A DNA stretch of 64,000 bases, taken from positions 28,431,313 to 28,495,312 of the forward strand of contig CM051457.1 in the NCBI GenBank assembly GCA_028274465.1. The letters are read 5' to 3'. Shown here piece by piece: positions 48,865 to 60,879 of this stretch. Made by a program: the position numbers and the translations under genes. The stretch comes from Plantago ovata. Taxonomy: Eukaryota > Streptophyta > Magnoliopsida > Lamiales > Plantaginaceae. A model generated the notes under the pieces. The model saw nothing but the letters and a program-made list of their open reading frames with translations. It had not been told where the DNA came from and did not search any database. Every line of letters begins with the position of its first letter. The stretch's first letter is position 1.

Positions 48865-49110
48865 AGCCAAATATCAAATTGAGCACCGGTTCCTTCAGCT
48901 TCGGGAACAGGTTGCTACGTTGGGTGATAACTTGGATAGTACGAGCATCAATCCCATCCAAATCAATAACATTCTACTGAAAAATAAATTTATTGCGTGC
49001 TTTTCAAATCCCGTACACACATTCCGCAATCAGTCCTTTCAAAAGCTTCGCCTTTCAACCCCTTGCCCTTAGACCTGCGGTTCAGTTCGGTGAAGCTGAC
49101 AGTCCGGCCA
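48865..49110 (-). mobile_element. LINE C-terminal (zf-RVT) fragment
   Basis: On the minus strand the translation KAKLLKGLIAECVYGI, a stop, then ARNKFIFQ, and DLDGIDARTIQVITQR resembles the end of plant LINE reverse transcriptases (…IWRERNRRIF…). It is short and broken by stops. Confidence 0.65.
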
Positions 49111-52100
49111 GTCCGCGACATGGGTATATGAATACAATTCAGAACACGACCAAAAACAGTAGACGTCCCTATGCATTGTGAAAGTGCAGGTGTTTTGACC
49201 AGTGAACAATCTTATGGTCAATGTCAGGATCACTGTTGTAATCAATTTTGTGTTCTTTAAGTTTTTCGCTGCTACAATATTTACTATTTAGTACAGTAAG
49301 TCAATTTTGTTTGCACTGTTGTGACAACATTGAGCTTAACATTGTACGTAACATTGAACACTGACTCTATAAGTGAACTCAGTTTTTGCAGGTACCAATC
49401 TAGAGGGATCCTTGTTTTTACATGTGGCACCGGAGCTGGTTTACCTATTAAATAGGTTGGATTTGGTACCATGATGGATGCACCGAGTAATCAGTTAGCA
49501 AGATCGATTGATTCTAGTAATGACTTCTGGAGTGAAATAATACAAATACATGTCAGAAATTTGAATAGACAGTATTGGAAGGTGTTTTGTGAGGAGTTCT
49601 TCTTGATACATTTTTCCAACAAAACTCACTTTCAAACAATTATTTTATCATCCCGTTCAAAACCGAGGCCATATTAGTTACGTAACAATTTTTAAAATGT
49701 TAATTTTTATCGTTAATGGTCATATCGTAATATTCTCTCACTCCGCATCAATTTTTAGGCGCATTGTAAAACCATATATGCACATATATGCCCGTGTTAA
49801 ATTACATTTCTAAATGGATCGATTTCCTTGTCGTGTGATCTTTAATTTTTGGTGGTGGGATAGGCTCCTTTTTAGATGAATGGTGAAATGCTTATCCGTA
49901 ATTAATCGTGTCGACAAGAGAGAGTTGAGAGTGATTTCATGAATGATAAGTAACCACAAATACCTTAAAACAAATCAAGACCAGGTAAACTTAAAATCAC
50001 ACTAATTCGGTAATTAAATTAAAGATTTGTACAAACAAAACAATCGATCATCAATTCATCATTGCTCGTGGAAAAATAAAAGTCATATAGGAAAAGTGTT
50101 AAAACGTGTGGATGACACATGCCATCGAAATGACATGTAGCCAATTGGTGTGAATTAATTAATATTGCAAATCCATTATGGTCCTACATACATACTCATA
50201 TTGTTTCAACAAATCGTCTCAAAATGCATTAATCTTTAACTATGATTGGAAATTTTATTTTCTAATAGTATAGTCTTGTTTTGATTCGTGATGAAGATTC
50301 AATCGGATTTAGAATCGCACCTTGTTAAATCGAGTACCCCTCGATGCAATACCCTCACCGCTAGTTTAGGGTTTTGTCCCTCATAATGACTAGTGACTAG
50401 GTTCGACTTCATCGTCAAAAGTTATAAACGGCATATTATATGTATTTCACAAAACAACCTTATAAAATAATTCATGTTGACATTGTGTAGAATTTGTTTT
50501 TAAAACGTTAAAAAAAAATATGACAAGAAAACAAAATTACAAGATTCACAAATAGATCTCCACTAAAGATTTTTTCTTTTTTTTAACCGGCAAAACGGAT
50601 CTCCATTAAAGATAATCCTAAAAAAGTACTATTCATAAAGTTATATGTGGGGATCTGACATTAGCGGTAAATCGTGCTACATTAGTTCGTCATAATCCAT
50701 ACAAACAGGGCGTCCCATCCTCCAACGCGGTACTTTATCAACGAATTATTTCATCAAAACGTGCGTAAATATTAAAAAATGCACTGCGACACTTATAAAT
50801 TAATAAAATAGGCACAACCCAAGCCCAATCCGGGCCATTACAAGCTTGGGCCTTAGGCTAATGACCAGGGCCCGTCCTGGACCTCTAGAAGTCAGGGCCG
50901 GGCCATTGCCATCATACTCCAAAATGCATGCATACATGCATGCATACGTTAATCATAGAGTGACAATTAATTAACTACAAATATAAATTTTGATGAATTA
51001 GCAATAATAAATAACGGGAGTACTTAATTGTTGAGAGGGACGACTCGGTGCATGTCAAGTTGGTAGAGTGTACAGAACTGTTTATTTAGAGATATGTTCT
51101 TTTTATTTTTTTGACGAATCTTTATATGAAGTATTTATACAAACAATTAATTGCAAGACCATCTTTGTAATAATTTCACCCCAATTGTTTATTAAGCTCG
51201 CTTTTAGGAAAAGAAAAAGGGAATCTCAAATCTTTGACCTCTTTTATTAGCCAATAGGACATGCCACGGACAGGGATCACTAATAGGGTACGTAGGGAAA
51301 TATAATAATAATGCGCACGTACAACATTATATACTACTAGTGGAATCCGCTTCCACCTTTTGTAGATCGATTTTTTTTTTTATTGACGATGAGTGAAAGA
51401 TTTTCTTTTTTTTTCTAAACGACCAAATGATATTAATAACACGATTGTAGCATGCATTTCCAACGATTAATTACAAAAGTACCACAAAAACTAAATCGAA
51501 GAATGGCAGAAGAACAAATTAAGAAACCTTGAAGAACGACTATAATTTCTACAAGTGCAAATTAGAATTAATGAATATTCACTATGTATCTTTGGATTTT
51601 AATCTATCCGTACATATATCTTTCTAGAATTCTAGTAATACCAGTTACTCCTTTTCGTGATTGTTCTGTGACACTTAGGATAAAATCATTTTTCGTTTTT
51701 AACTAAGTCCTCTAAACTTGCAACGAAAGATATGTCCACTCTTTTGGACTTGACTAAGAGTTGGTGGTACAATTTGTATGGATCTCGACATCTTGCTAGT
51801 AAGATGAACATACTAGATGCCGGGGAGGGGGGGTCAAATATTGTTACGGTCATAAAGGATTTGCGTCTTGCTCCTCGATTGTATTGGTTTAGAGTTGTGT
51901 TTCGCTGCGCATCACTTATGCACTTTGTATTGTATTGGTAACCTTTTTTTTGTTTAATAAAATTTTAGCCGTTAAAAAAATATGAGCAAGAGAATATTAA
52001 TTCTTATCCGATTTCATATGGAATTACCACTTCACCAGGGGCGGAGCTTACAATCATTTTTCTCTCACTGTAGTGATGTCTCGAAAATTTTGAAAGCCCT

Positions 52101-53740
52101 AAGAACTTTTAAGCATGAGGCCTAAATTTCATCGGATTGTTTTACCTTACAATTTATACAAGTATTATATTATTTCTTATACAATATCACAAACACACAA
52201 CACAGCCAAATAACTTTTGTTGTATTTTTCCATTTTATCCCCCACCATGTTAATTGTTTGATTATTTCTGAACGAGATAAATTAATTAATAAGGTACTAT
52301 GTAAACAAGATAGGTAATTGTCAAATTTTATTAAAAACCACTAAACAAATAAACATAATCATTTTTATAAGACTAAAGTACTAAAAACCTAGAGGCGAAA
52401 AAAATTGGACATTTTGTGTGGTCGGTTGCCCTGCACAACAATGTCCATACTTTTATTTTTATAACTCTCTTACCATGCACCCTGTCAGCCTGATAAGTTA
52501 TAAGTCCCACTTTTAACTTGAACTCTTATTTATTACCTATTTTGATTAACTCGGATAGATTCTTTTACCCTAGTTCAAGGGATCAACTAGTTAAATAGTT
52601 AAATTTGACCCCAACCACTAAGGCCATATTTGATTTATATGAAGAAAAATACTTATCTCAGTTCAGACCAATTCAAATTAAATTTGCTTACTTTTGAAAT
52701 TTATACCGTACAAATCAAATCACTTTGTTTAGAAATTTCAAATAAATCAAACATTACATAAAGCATCCTTTTCAAATTAAAAGATGTCAATCTTATTCCA
52801 AGATTAAAATTTACACCATGTTTCGCGTCGATCAACAATTCGTCAAGAAAGTATATATGCAACTAGCATTTACAATTCCGACTGTGGATGATCTGTGTAC
52901 TTTGGTTTAACACCGTAATTTGTTTTACTTGACCATTATCTTCTTGTTTAACACCATTATCACCATTGTGATTAGCACGAATTGATTCTTTTACATACGT
53001 AAGTTCAAATGTACGTACATTCAAATTTTGAGCACTAAGAAAAGACATCCTTTTGAAAGCCGCGAATCCTTCACGTCAAAGGTTAAAAGTAAAAAACCAT
53101 TGAGCATAAAATGGAAGAATATAATGACAATTATTCATTTTAGATATTGCTATTTTAAACACTTACGTTCATCTTCATTCTTCTAGTTGAAATACCTTAA
53201 ACTTAAAGGAGAATTAATAGCCATCTTAATGCGTGAACTTCCAACCGTAGATGATCGATGATCAATTATTTTGAATAGGAGGTAGAATAATTTCCGATCA
53301 ACATGCCAAAATGATAGGAAGAAAAAAAGTACTCCTATGATCGAAAGATCAAAAGCTCACAAGAAAAGAAAAGAAAAGAAAACCTACATGCATGATTTAA
53401 TACTTGTGTAGCTTACACGGATGAAGAACTTGTTCAACTTGTGTGTAAACAATGAATTCTAAAAAGATCAATTATCCAATACGTACGTGGTCTCATTCTA
53501 ATAATTTTCATTACATGTCCCTTTTATAGCTTCAATTATGGTGCAATATAAAACACTAATATATTTAATTCTATCCCTTTTACACTAAAAACAAACCCAA
53601 AAAAAAAAAAGAAGAAGGAGAAAAAAAGCAATTGAAGTGACATTGTGACAACAATTTTAAAGTTTTATTAGTAGCAGTATTATAGCTTGGTCTTTCAAGA
53701 AACTAGATTTCGTCATTTGGTCAAAAAGTTTCACAAAGGG
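49110..53740. other. Long intergenic stretch, AT-rich
   Basis: No supported gene. A hAT-like end 'caggggcggagc' occurs at about 52037 without a partner. The 69-codon ORF at 51732 is unrecognised. Runs of catgcatgcatac lie near 50925-50950. Confidence 0.5.
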
Positions 53741-53854
53741 AGATGAGGTTTTGTGGGGATCATTCCCGAAAGTTTCGTGAAAACTACAATACCTTCTCCT
53801 TCATTCATAATCTTCTACATTTTCATTAATCAAATGCTACACCAGATGCACTGG

Positions 53855-54130
53855 TGGTACCGGTCGGTTTTTATTAGTTTCCGTTCCATACGTAAGGTTA
53901 TCCAACTTAAGTTTCTGCATAACGTTGTCTCAAAGCCTAATCGAATCTTTGGAAGTGATGCAGAAATGTTAAGAATGGATGAAGTTACCAAGACGGTAGT
54001 TTTTGTTAGTTTTTATTACTCAGTTTCTATTCCATACGTAACGTTATCCAACTTACATTTCGAGTTTCTGTATAAAGATGTCTCAAGACCTAATGATGGA
54101 TGAACGGATGAAGTTACTGAGACGGTTTTT
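53855..54130. repeat. Diverged two-copy tandem repeat (~150 bp)
   Basis: 53855-53990 and 53995-54130 share 'gttagttt...tttc(c/t)(g/a)ttccatacgtaa(g/c)gttatccaactta' and 'atgaagttac(c/t)(a/g)agacggt'. The 116-codon ORF that crosses it has no recognised domain. Confidence 0.7.
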
Positions 54131-54134
54131 GTGG

Positions 54135-55300
54135 ATGCAAGAGAATGGTTCCTTACCAGCATGAAAATGGTTATTTACCAAGACTGTTGCACAAACAGGC
54201 AAGACCTGTCTATGTGGCTTGAATTTGTGCATGATGTGTTAAACCGAACTGAGGAAAGTTTCATGAGATTTCTAACTTTTGACTGCTGGAAAGGTTTTTT
54301 CATGAGGATAAAATGCAGCAGAGAGGAAGAACATAACAGAACAGAACAGGACAGAAGACTTTAAACAGTAAAAAACAAATATCAGACACGAAAAGAACGC
54401 ATGGCCTAACATTGTCGAAAAACGTACGTTGTTGAAGATTAGATGCAAGAAAGAACATTTACATTTTTCTTTTACTTAGTGGAAAAATCACATTTTTCCA
54501 AGTTACTTCCATTGATCATCATCTTCTTCTCTTCCCCACCACCAACCGTACCATACTTGTCAATCTGCATAAAATTGTCCAGTATGTGGTTTATATGTTT
54601 TCTCCATCTTTATTAAAGTGACCTTGACAGGAGGAGCTGTTTTCAGAACATTGTTAACCACAGCACGTAACGGAAATATCTAACAGACGTCGACCTGTAG
54701 GAGCATAGAGTCAATGATGAACCGAACGTCTTCTGATTGTTAGCTACCAAAAACTAGTACTACTGCTGTGTACACAGGATCAAGAAAACGTGTTGTTAAG
54801 ATGTAAACATCGCGTCTAAAAGACTGATGAACGGGTACATGCTACACGCGAGTCCTATTCACAATAAGGATCAAATTAAAGAGCGTTACGATAGCTAATA
54901 ATAATCTAAAGATGGCCAGAAACAAAGGTATGGAAGAAAACATCTCACTTTGTTATTTGATTCAATTATTATACACCCAATAGCACACCCTAGCTACTTT
55001 TTGTGACATTACTTTCATTGATTATTCAATCTACAGCATGTCACAAAATCACGTATGGCAATCACGTAACTCGATACGTGTAGTTTGCAAGTGTTACGGA
55101 ATCTTCCCAAACGATGTCAACTGTTACAAACCTACCGCAAACCCCCCCTCCTTTCCTCTGGCCTGTGACAGTCCGGTCAAGAAAACGTTAAATGTTCTTA
55201 GGTGACTTAATCTGTCATATGTTTGAGTCCGGACTAGTAAATTCTAACAGTACAACTCAATAAAACACATGCGAATAGTAAAGATTAAACGTCTGCGGAT
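54135..55300. other. Upstream region of the bZIP gene
   Basis: No coding region is supported. It probably includes distal promoter sequence of the bZIP gene. Confidence 0.45.
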
Positions 55301-55436
55301 TTTACATGGTTTGTGATTGTACAGTTGAGCTTGAGATACTATACAAGTGCAAAGTTTGGTACCATCATAGTCCTATTGTCTTTTCTTTGACTAACCATAA
55401 ATTGATAATGGGGACCATAGCACCTTTTTCCCATCC

Positions 55437-55443
55437 TATAAAT
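55437..55443 (+). promoter_or_regulatory. TATA box of the bZIP gene
   Basis: TATAAAT lies 107 bp before the ATG at 55544. No ATG occurs between a start site near 55470 and the bZIP start, so no upstream ORF is expected in the main leader. Confidence 0.7.
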
Positions 55444-55543
55444 TCAGCCCTTTTCTCTAAATTAAATCCCATTCACTCCAATTCCAAACTCATTACAACA
55501 AACTCTTGTCTTTGCATAACCTGTTAAAGTTCTAAACAAAGCA

Positions 55544-56077
55544 ATGCAACCAAGTGAAGCTACACAGCTCCATTACATTTTCCCTTCAAACACACCTAAT
55601 CAGTTCCCTCCCCATTATGCCTTAACAGACAACGCGGTCCCCGGTTACCTAAACGCGTTTCCCGACTCCCTATACCAGCTCATAACTCCCCAAGTCCAGG
55701 ACTTCAATCCTCAAGCAACATGTTTCAGCAACAATTCGACTTCCGATGAAGCAGACGACCAGAACCTGGAGGTAATAAACGAGAGGAAACGGAGGAGAAT
55801 GATCTCCAACCGGGAATCTGCAAGAAGGTCACGCATGCGCAAACAGAGGCACTTGGACGAGCTTTGGTCACAGGTCCTCTGGCTACGGAATGAGAACAAC
55901 CAGCTGATGGATAAACTGAACCGGATCGTTGAAACGCACGATCAGGCACTGCAAGAGAATGCTCAGCTCAAGAAAGAAAATTCGGAATTTCGACAGATGA
56001 TCAGTGACATGCAGATTAGTAGTCCTTATCCTGGCCTCAGAGAACTTGATGATGAGCTTGGAAATGATTTGGCTTAA
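55544..56077 (+). CDS. bZIP transcription factor, bZIP43-like (group S)
   Basis: Intronless ORF of 177 residues. The N-terminus has the MQPSE start of this subfamily, then NNSTSDEADD just before the basic region. The basic region is RKRRRMISNRESARRSRMRKQR (79-102) with the invariant N-x7-R (Asn89, Arg97), followed by a zipper LDELWSQVLWLRNENNQL and on to about residue 150. The C-terminus keeps ISDMQ. Length, missing introns and sequence fit group S bZIPs close to Arabidopsis bZIP42/43. It would bind ACGT-core sites as a dimer in the nucleus. The leader lacks the sucrose-control uORF typical of S1 members. Target genes are unknown. Confidence 0.93.
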   Translation: MQPSEATQLHYIFPSNTPNQFPPHYALTDNAVPGYLNAFPDSLYQLITPQVQDFNPQATCFSNNSTSDEADDQNLEVINERKRRRMISNRESARRSRMRKQRHLDELWSQVLWLRNENNQLMDKLNRIVETHDQALQENAQLKKENSEFRQMISDMQISSPYPGLRELDDELGNDLA

Positions 56078-58030
56078 ACATTATATAGTTAATTAGTAGT
56101 TGAGTTCTCTCCAAGCCCTTGTGATATATAACCATTAGAGGCTAAGACTTTCTTCTTGATGCAATTCTTCCATCAGGCTCTAATTGTCATCTATGTATTT
56201 GTATGCTATGTTAATATTGGTGGCCTAATAATATTATTATTAAGTAAAAATTTTGTTTCTGTTCTACAAGATTTTAAGTAGATAAATTACATGAAGTCTA
56301 AATAACAATCTGAATAGTTCCTGTTTCAACTTTCAACAGGTTACTTTTGTTACTCAACATGTTAAGAATACTCTGTTAGTAAGGGGATAAACTGTCAATG
56401 ATGAGGAAAAGGATTTGAAAGGAAAACCATGATAGACACATATAACTGTTTACTAGGTGGTTAATAACTTTGATAAGACACTGCCAAGCCAGGATTTTCA
56501 CTATTACCGAAAAGTAGGGCTAAAATGCATCGTCTTAGTCTAGTTCGGGTGTGCAGTACTTCAACAGAAACACGAAAGCAGTTATCCACTAGCTAACATT
56601 TGGAACATCATTTTGTAGTTGCATTGCAGCATGGATTAAAGTTTCATTTCTGAGATCTGTTTCAGTTTTTTGAACGCTAGAAACTTTCGATAACTAGAAT
56701 CGAGCACAAACAAGTTAAAAGCAAGTGTCAAATCTTAAGTGCAAAGCAAGCATCTTTCTTGAGACTAGGTGTTCTATGTACGTCTCGCAAGAACCGAAGA
56801 TTCGCAATTAAGAACATGATGCCAAACCTGTGATGCATACTGACATGGAAATTACACACTGATTTTGCATTTTGTTCCTTAAGTCCAACCATGAAAGAAT
56901 TACTACTACACTTGATCTAAAAATTATAGAGATGTTTGAAACAAGTCCACTTATATAAATTCTCTGAATGACAGAATCAGCAAATACTCACATTTCGCAA
57001 TTCAAAACTTAAATAGCAACACGATTAAATTCAAGCGGTCCAGCATCCAACCGAACCTCTCGTCTTACTTCCTTACAAGTTCTATCCCAGGCACCAGGCA
57101 TAATTAAACTTGATCCTTATAAAGCTAGCTGCACCAAGCATCAAGCATTTGCACATGTTTCTGATCATCAAATTTGCGAAGGCATAAGTTGATTATTACT
57201 GTTTCTGCTAAGAGTAATCCATTATTAGTTTCATAGAAAGTAACAGTTGTAAACAGACACTTACTCTAATCTCAGAGTCAAATTCCAATCCCAATGTAAC
57301 GACCCTCGTGTCAAAAGGAGGACTCGTGGATTGCAGAGATGCATTCACTTAAGTACGATCATTGTTCTGTCCGTCTTGTAAGACAGAGTAGCTATGAAAG
57401 TGTCCTGCTTTAAGGTTCAGGACTGGCGGTTTCAACATGAACGTCGCGGTTCCTTTTCACCTATTTATATGGTGAACTGAAATTTGCCATAAACCAGCAG
57501 TTTAAGAATCGGTTTCGGTTCCAACCAGTTTCTCTCTGTCCTTAAAAAACAGAATCGAAATTGTTTTGGGCGGTTTTCTCACCTCCGATTTTTGGCACAT
57601 ACATACTCCTGTACTAAAATATTACTGTAAATATCTACGAACATGAACTGAAACCTAAATCGATTTTCAATTCCTTTTTGTTGGTGTCGAATCCTGGTCA
57701 ACAATTTTGAAACTATCCTCCATGCGTCGGGTTCGGGTCACTTTGATTCCTATGTAAATCTCAGAACTGAATTGAAATACATTAATTAATTAGAACCGAA
57801 CTTATTCGAATTATAAATTTTAACTGAATGAACCTGGACTTAACTAAACTGAATTGGACCTATTTTTTTTTCACTTGAATGGATAAGTACTGACACTGTT
57901 CTTTTCATCTACAAAACCATTAATTCAAGATGAATTCAATCCACATCGGATCGGTCCAGCTCAACTTTCTTAAATTGTATTTTGCACCATATAATGATAC
58001 TAAATTATGTCTAATCCGTTAAGTGCGATC
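56078..58030. other. 3' flank of bZIP and intergenic
   Basis: The first 150-200 bp are likely the bZIP 3' untranslated region (AATAATATTATTATTAAG near 56225). The rest is AT-rich with no supported ORF. Confidence 0.5.
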
Positions 58031-59000
58031 GAAAGGCACGTCTCAAAGAGCATTAAGGACAGAGTCCTTGATACGGAGGGAATTCAGACAATGGTGATGG
58101 AACCTCAATTCTGACAACATCAGGAATGCTAAAAGAACTAGGGATTCCATATATACCCCCCATATTCACATCAAGTAACGAATAATAATCGCAATTAGAC
58201 ACATAATTCCACTAAGGCCTACTATAGAATAGCAATAACCTGGCGTGGCCGCATTGGGTTGGATCTCCTAATACCGCGGAAGCATTAGGACGGAACAGAT
58301 ACCCTCCGGGTATCCCCTCCTAGGCGTGGGATCGGTCTCCCGGTCCTTCGCTCTCTGGTCGGCTTTCTCCCCCACCGTGGGTCTGGTCTTCGGTTGTCTC
58401 CCTTACCGCAGGTCCTGTCAAGCTAATTAACCGAGCTGCTCGGTACAATATCGTAACTCTCTAGCTACGATTCATCCACTCAGTACTAGACTGAACTGAA
58501 CTCTACTAAACTGATCATGAAAATAATGAATGTCTTACAAGGTATTTATAGGACAAAACTGACTTGTTCCCCAAGAATGGGCTAACAGGCCTTGACCTAA
58601 TCTAATGGGCTAAGCCCGACTGTGGGAATATTCTAGAGAATAAACCCTTACTCTAGCTAATAAAAGGTAAATAACTAATCTAACCTGGGAAAACAATTAA
58701 ATAGAAGATGGTAAAGCTCCAGGTTCCATCAAATGGCTAGGTCTGAACCTGCCTCCTAGTCCTGACCCTTCATGACATGTAGAAAGGGTTATTTTGTACT
58801 AAAATGGATACTACACGTTCTGTCTCCCTCCTCCATTGACATCCGTCAAGTTTCTATCCAAGGGAACAAGCAATAATCTGGCATATGATATGAGCCGTAT
58901 GTCCTAATACTACTTTGGGACTGACATAACACTAAGGAGGGCAGAATATACTTTAAATATGTAAGTCACGAACATAGGGGTTTGGACGTACGTTCGAACC
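58030..59000 (-). mobile_element. LTR-like segment (minus orientation)
   Basis: A GC-rich block (58240-58440) is followed on the plus strand by the complement of a TATA box: TATAAATACCTTG on the minus strand at about 58555-58543. This layout fits an LTR with its promoter pointing left. TG...CA ends and target duplication could not be found. Confidence 0.45.
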
Positions 59001-59289
59001 TAAGACTGCTCCGGACCTCAAAGGAAATCCACACTGATGTGGTAGCCCGGACTGCTTAGGCACGAAGTTTCTGGAAAGCCTACTTGAAACCTGGAAAATG
59101 TTGACAATGCCCTTCATATATTCAAAAGAGGTTTTGGGTGAAGCCCATTAGTTATGGAATGGGCTTAATGAAAGAGTCTCACTGTCTTGATCTAATCTAC
59201 ACACTTGACGCAATCTACTGATACTCGAGTATTTTAGTGTAATACTATAAATAACAATAAGACATATCAAACAATTATACGTTCTAAGA

Positions 59290-59625
59290 TTAAAATTTTT
59301 TTTCCAGAAACAAAAGATTATTATTATATTAATACTTCATCAAGCAATTACATCGCCAGGATTAACTAACGGCAAAGAACCTAAACCGTCCTCATCACAA
59401 CCAGCTTCATAAGCTAAAACATGTGCAACCTTATTACAAAGCCTTGGAATGAAAAAGAATGATCAAGCATTAAAATGAGCAACTAGAGACTTAATATCAG
59501 CAACCAAGGTTCCAACTGCTGCCAAACAAGGTTCGCTGCTACTAATTTTCGTAATCATATTTGCACAATCTGTCTCTACCTGTACCGCCTGAATTCACCT
59601 ACCTTTAAGTAAACTCTAACCAGTT
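59290..59625 (-). mobile_element. LINE 3' end with RNase H-like domain
   Basis: Minus-strand translation VETDCANMITKISSSEPCLA, then VADIKSLVAHFNA, then IPRLCNKVAHVLAYEAG is the RNase H domain common at the end of plant LINEs (…N.VAH.LA…). At least one stop interrupts it. A T run at 59294-59303 on the plus strand is the likely poly(A) tail. Confidence 0.8.
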
Positions 59626-59859
59626 CGACCTCGAGTAAGATACTTAACTCCGACTCCCCTGAGTAACTACAGGTCCTATGTTTATGAAGGAGAGGATAGT
59701 TTATATCTTAGCTTGGATTGAATATGGATTGTACATAGAGACTTCGAATTAGAATGATTTTGAATACCCCATCTCTCGACTTGGACACTTTAAGGAAAAG
59801 ACCAACGTCTCTACAAATAGGTTAAGTTCAAATCATAATGGAGGGAGCTAAGAAGCATT

Positions 59860-60041
59860 TTTTTTTGAAACCGTAAATATTACAACTACTCCTACACTAA
59901 TGATATACAAATTTCCTCCTAAACCACCTTATTTCTCCACACAGAAACCAACCTTATGACTCCGTCACCGATGGGGATCGAACCCTGCACCTCTGCTTTA
60001 GTAACCCAACTCGTTACCGCTGCACCACCTTATGACTCCAA
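59860..60041 (-). mobile_element. tRNA-derived SINE (second family)
   Basis: On the minus strand: box A-like TGGTGCAGCGGTAACGAG, box B GGTTCGATCCC, a body of about 110 bp, and an A tail (T run at 59858-59866). It is flanked by a 12-bp target duplication ctaagaagcatt (59848-59859 and 60042-60053). The body differs from the SINE at 27944, so it is another family. Confidence 0.9.
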
Positions 60042-60053
60042 CTAAGAAGCATT

Positions 60054-60860
60054 AATATGAATACGAGTACAAATACAAATATGATACGAATGCAAAAATT
60101 GATAAAATTCAAAATATTAAAATACAAATACGTAAAAAAAAATTTTGTTTTATAGATAATTTTATATATTTTGATATATTATCAATTATCTAACAAGCAA
60201 AATAAATAACTATTGCACCACAAGTTTTATTTACTAATAACCTGGCCCATCCATCCATTAGTAACACGAACACAAAGAATGAATGCAAGGCTAGCTAATA
60301 AATCCTTCCAAAACCCCAAAAGACATTAACCAATTAATTAAACACGAACGTACTGATAAGTTGAGAAATTATAGGAGACAAAGTAGGGAGAAGATATATA
60401 GTTGAGAAAAACCAGGAGAATAAATAGGAAAACAGGGAAAAATATGTATGTTGGCCGTATGTTAACGTATATGTATGACATACGTATTTTTTGTACATAC
60501 TCCAACTCAAAAACGTATGGATGTGGGAGGGAGTATGATTTAAAATTAATTGGTACTAGTAAAAATTAAAATTAATTAACCAGAAAACTCAAAATATAAT
60601 TAATGAAAGTTTCGATATGGGGAAGTAGATCCATAATCACGAAAATTTGGACAGTAACTGAGTATCAGTCAGTGATTCACGTGAATCACACAGCTAAGAG
60701 TGAGAGTGTGGAGGAGTGGGTATGGAGTGGAGCAATACACGTACGGTTACCCATAATAATTAGTAGTATTATTAATGATACTAAACTTTGACTAAACGTT
60801 ATTGAAATGAAACTCCCCCTTGGCCATACACCATAATAAGCATAATTATCATAATATTCT
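60054..60860. other. Intergenic and promoter of the GT17-like gene
   Basis: AT-rich. A (TC)n run at 60857-60875 and a T run lie directly before the likely leader. The 62-codon ORF at 60603 is not supported. Confidence 0.5.
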
Positions 60861-60879
60861 CTCTCTCTCTCTGCCTCTG

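Noticed and set aside
52037..52140. Possible hAT end (caggggcggagc)
   Set aside because: No inverted partner or 8-bp target duplication was found.
53753..54103. A 116-codon ORF as a gene
   Set aside because: It crosses a diverged tandem repeat, has no recognised domain and no sign of codon constraint between repeat copies.
55306..55527. A 73-codon ORF upstream of the bZIP as a regulatory uORF
   Set aside because: Its ATG lies upstream of the TATA box at 55437, so the main transcript should not contain it.
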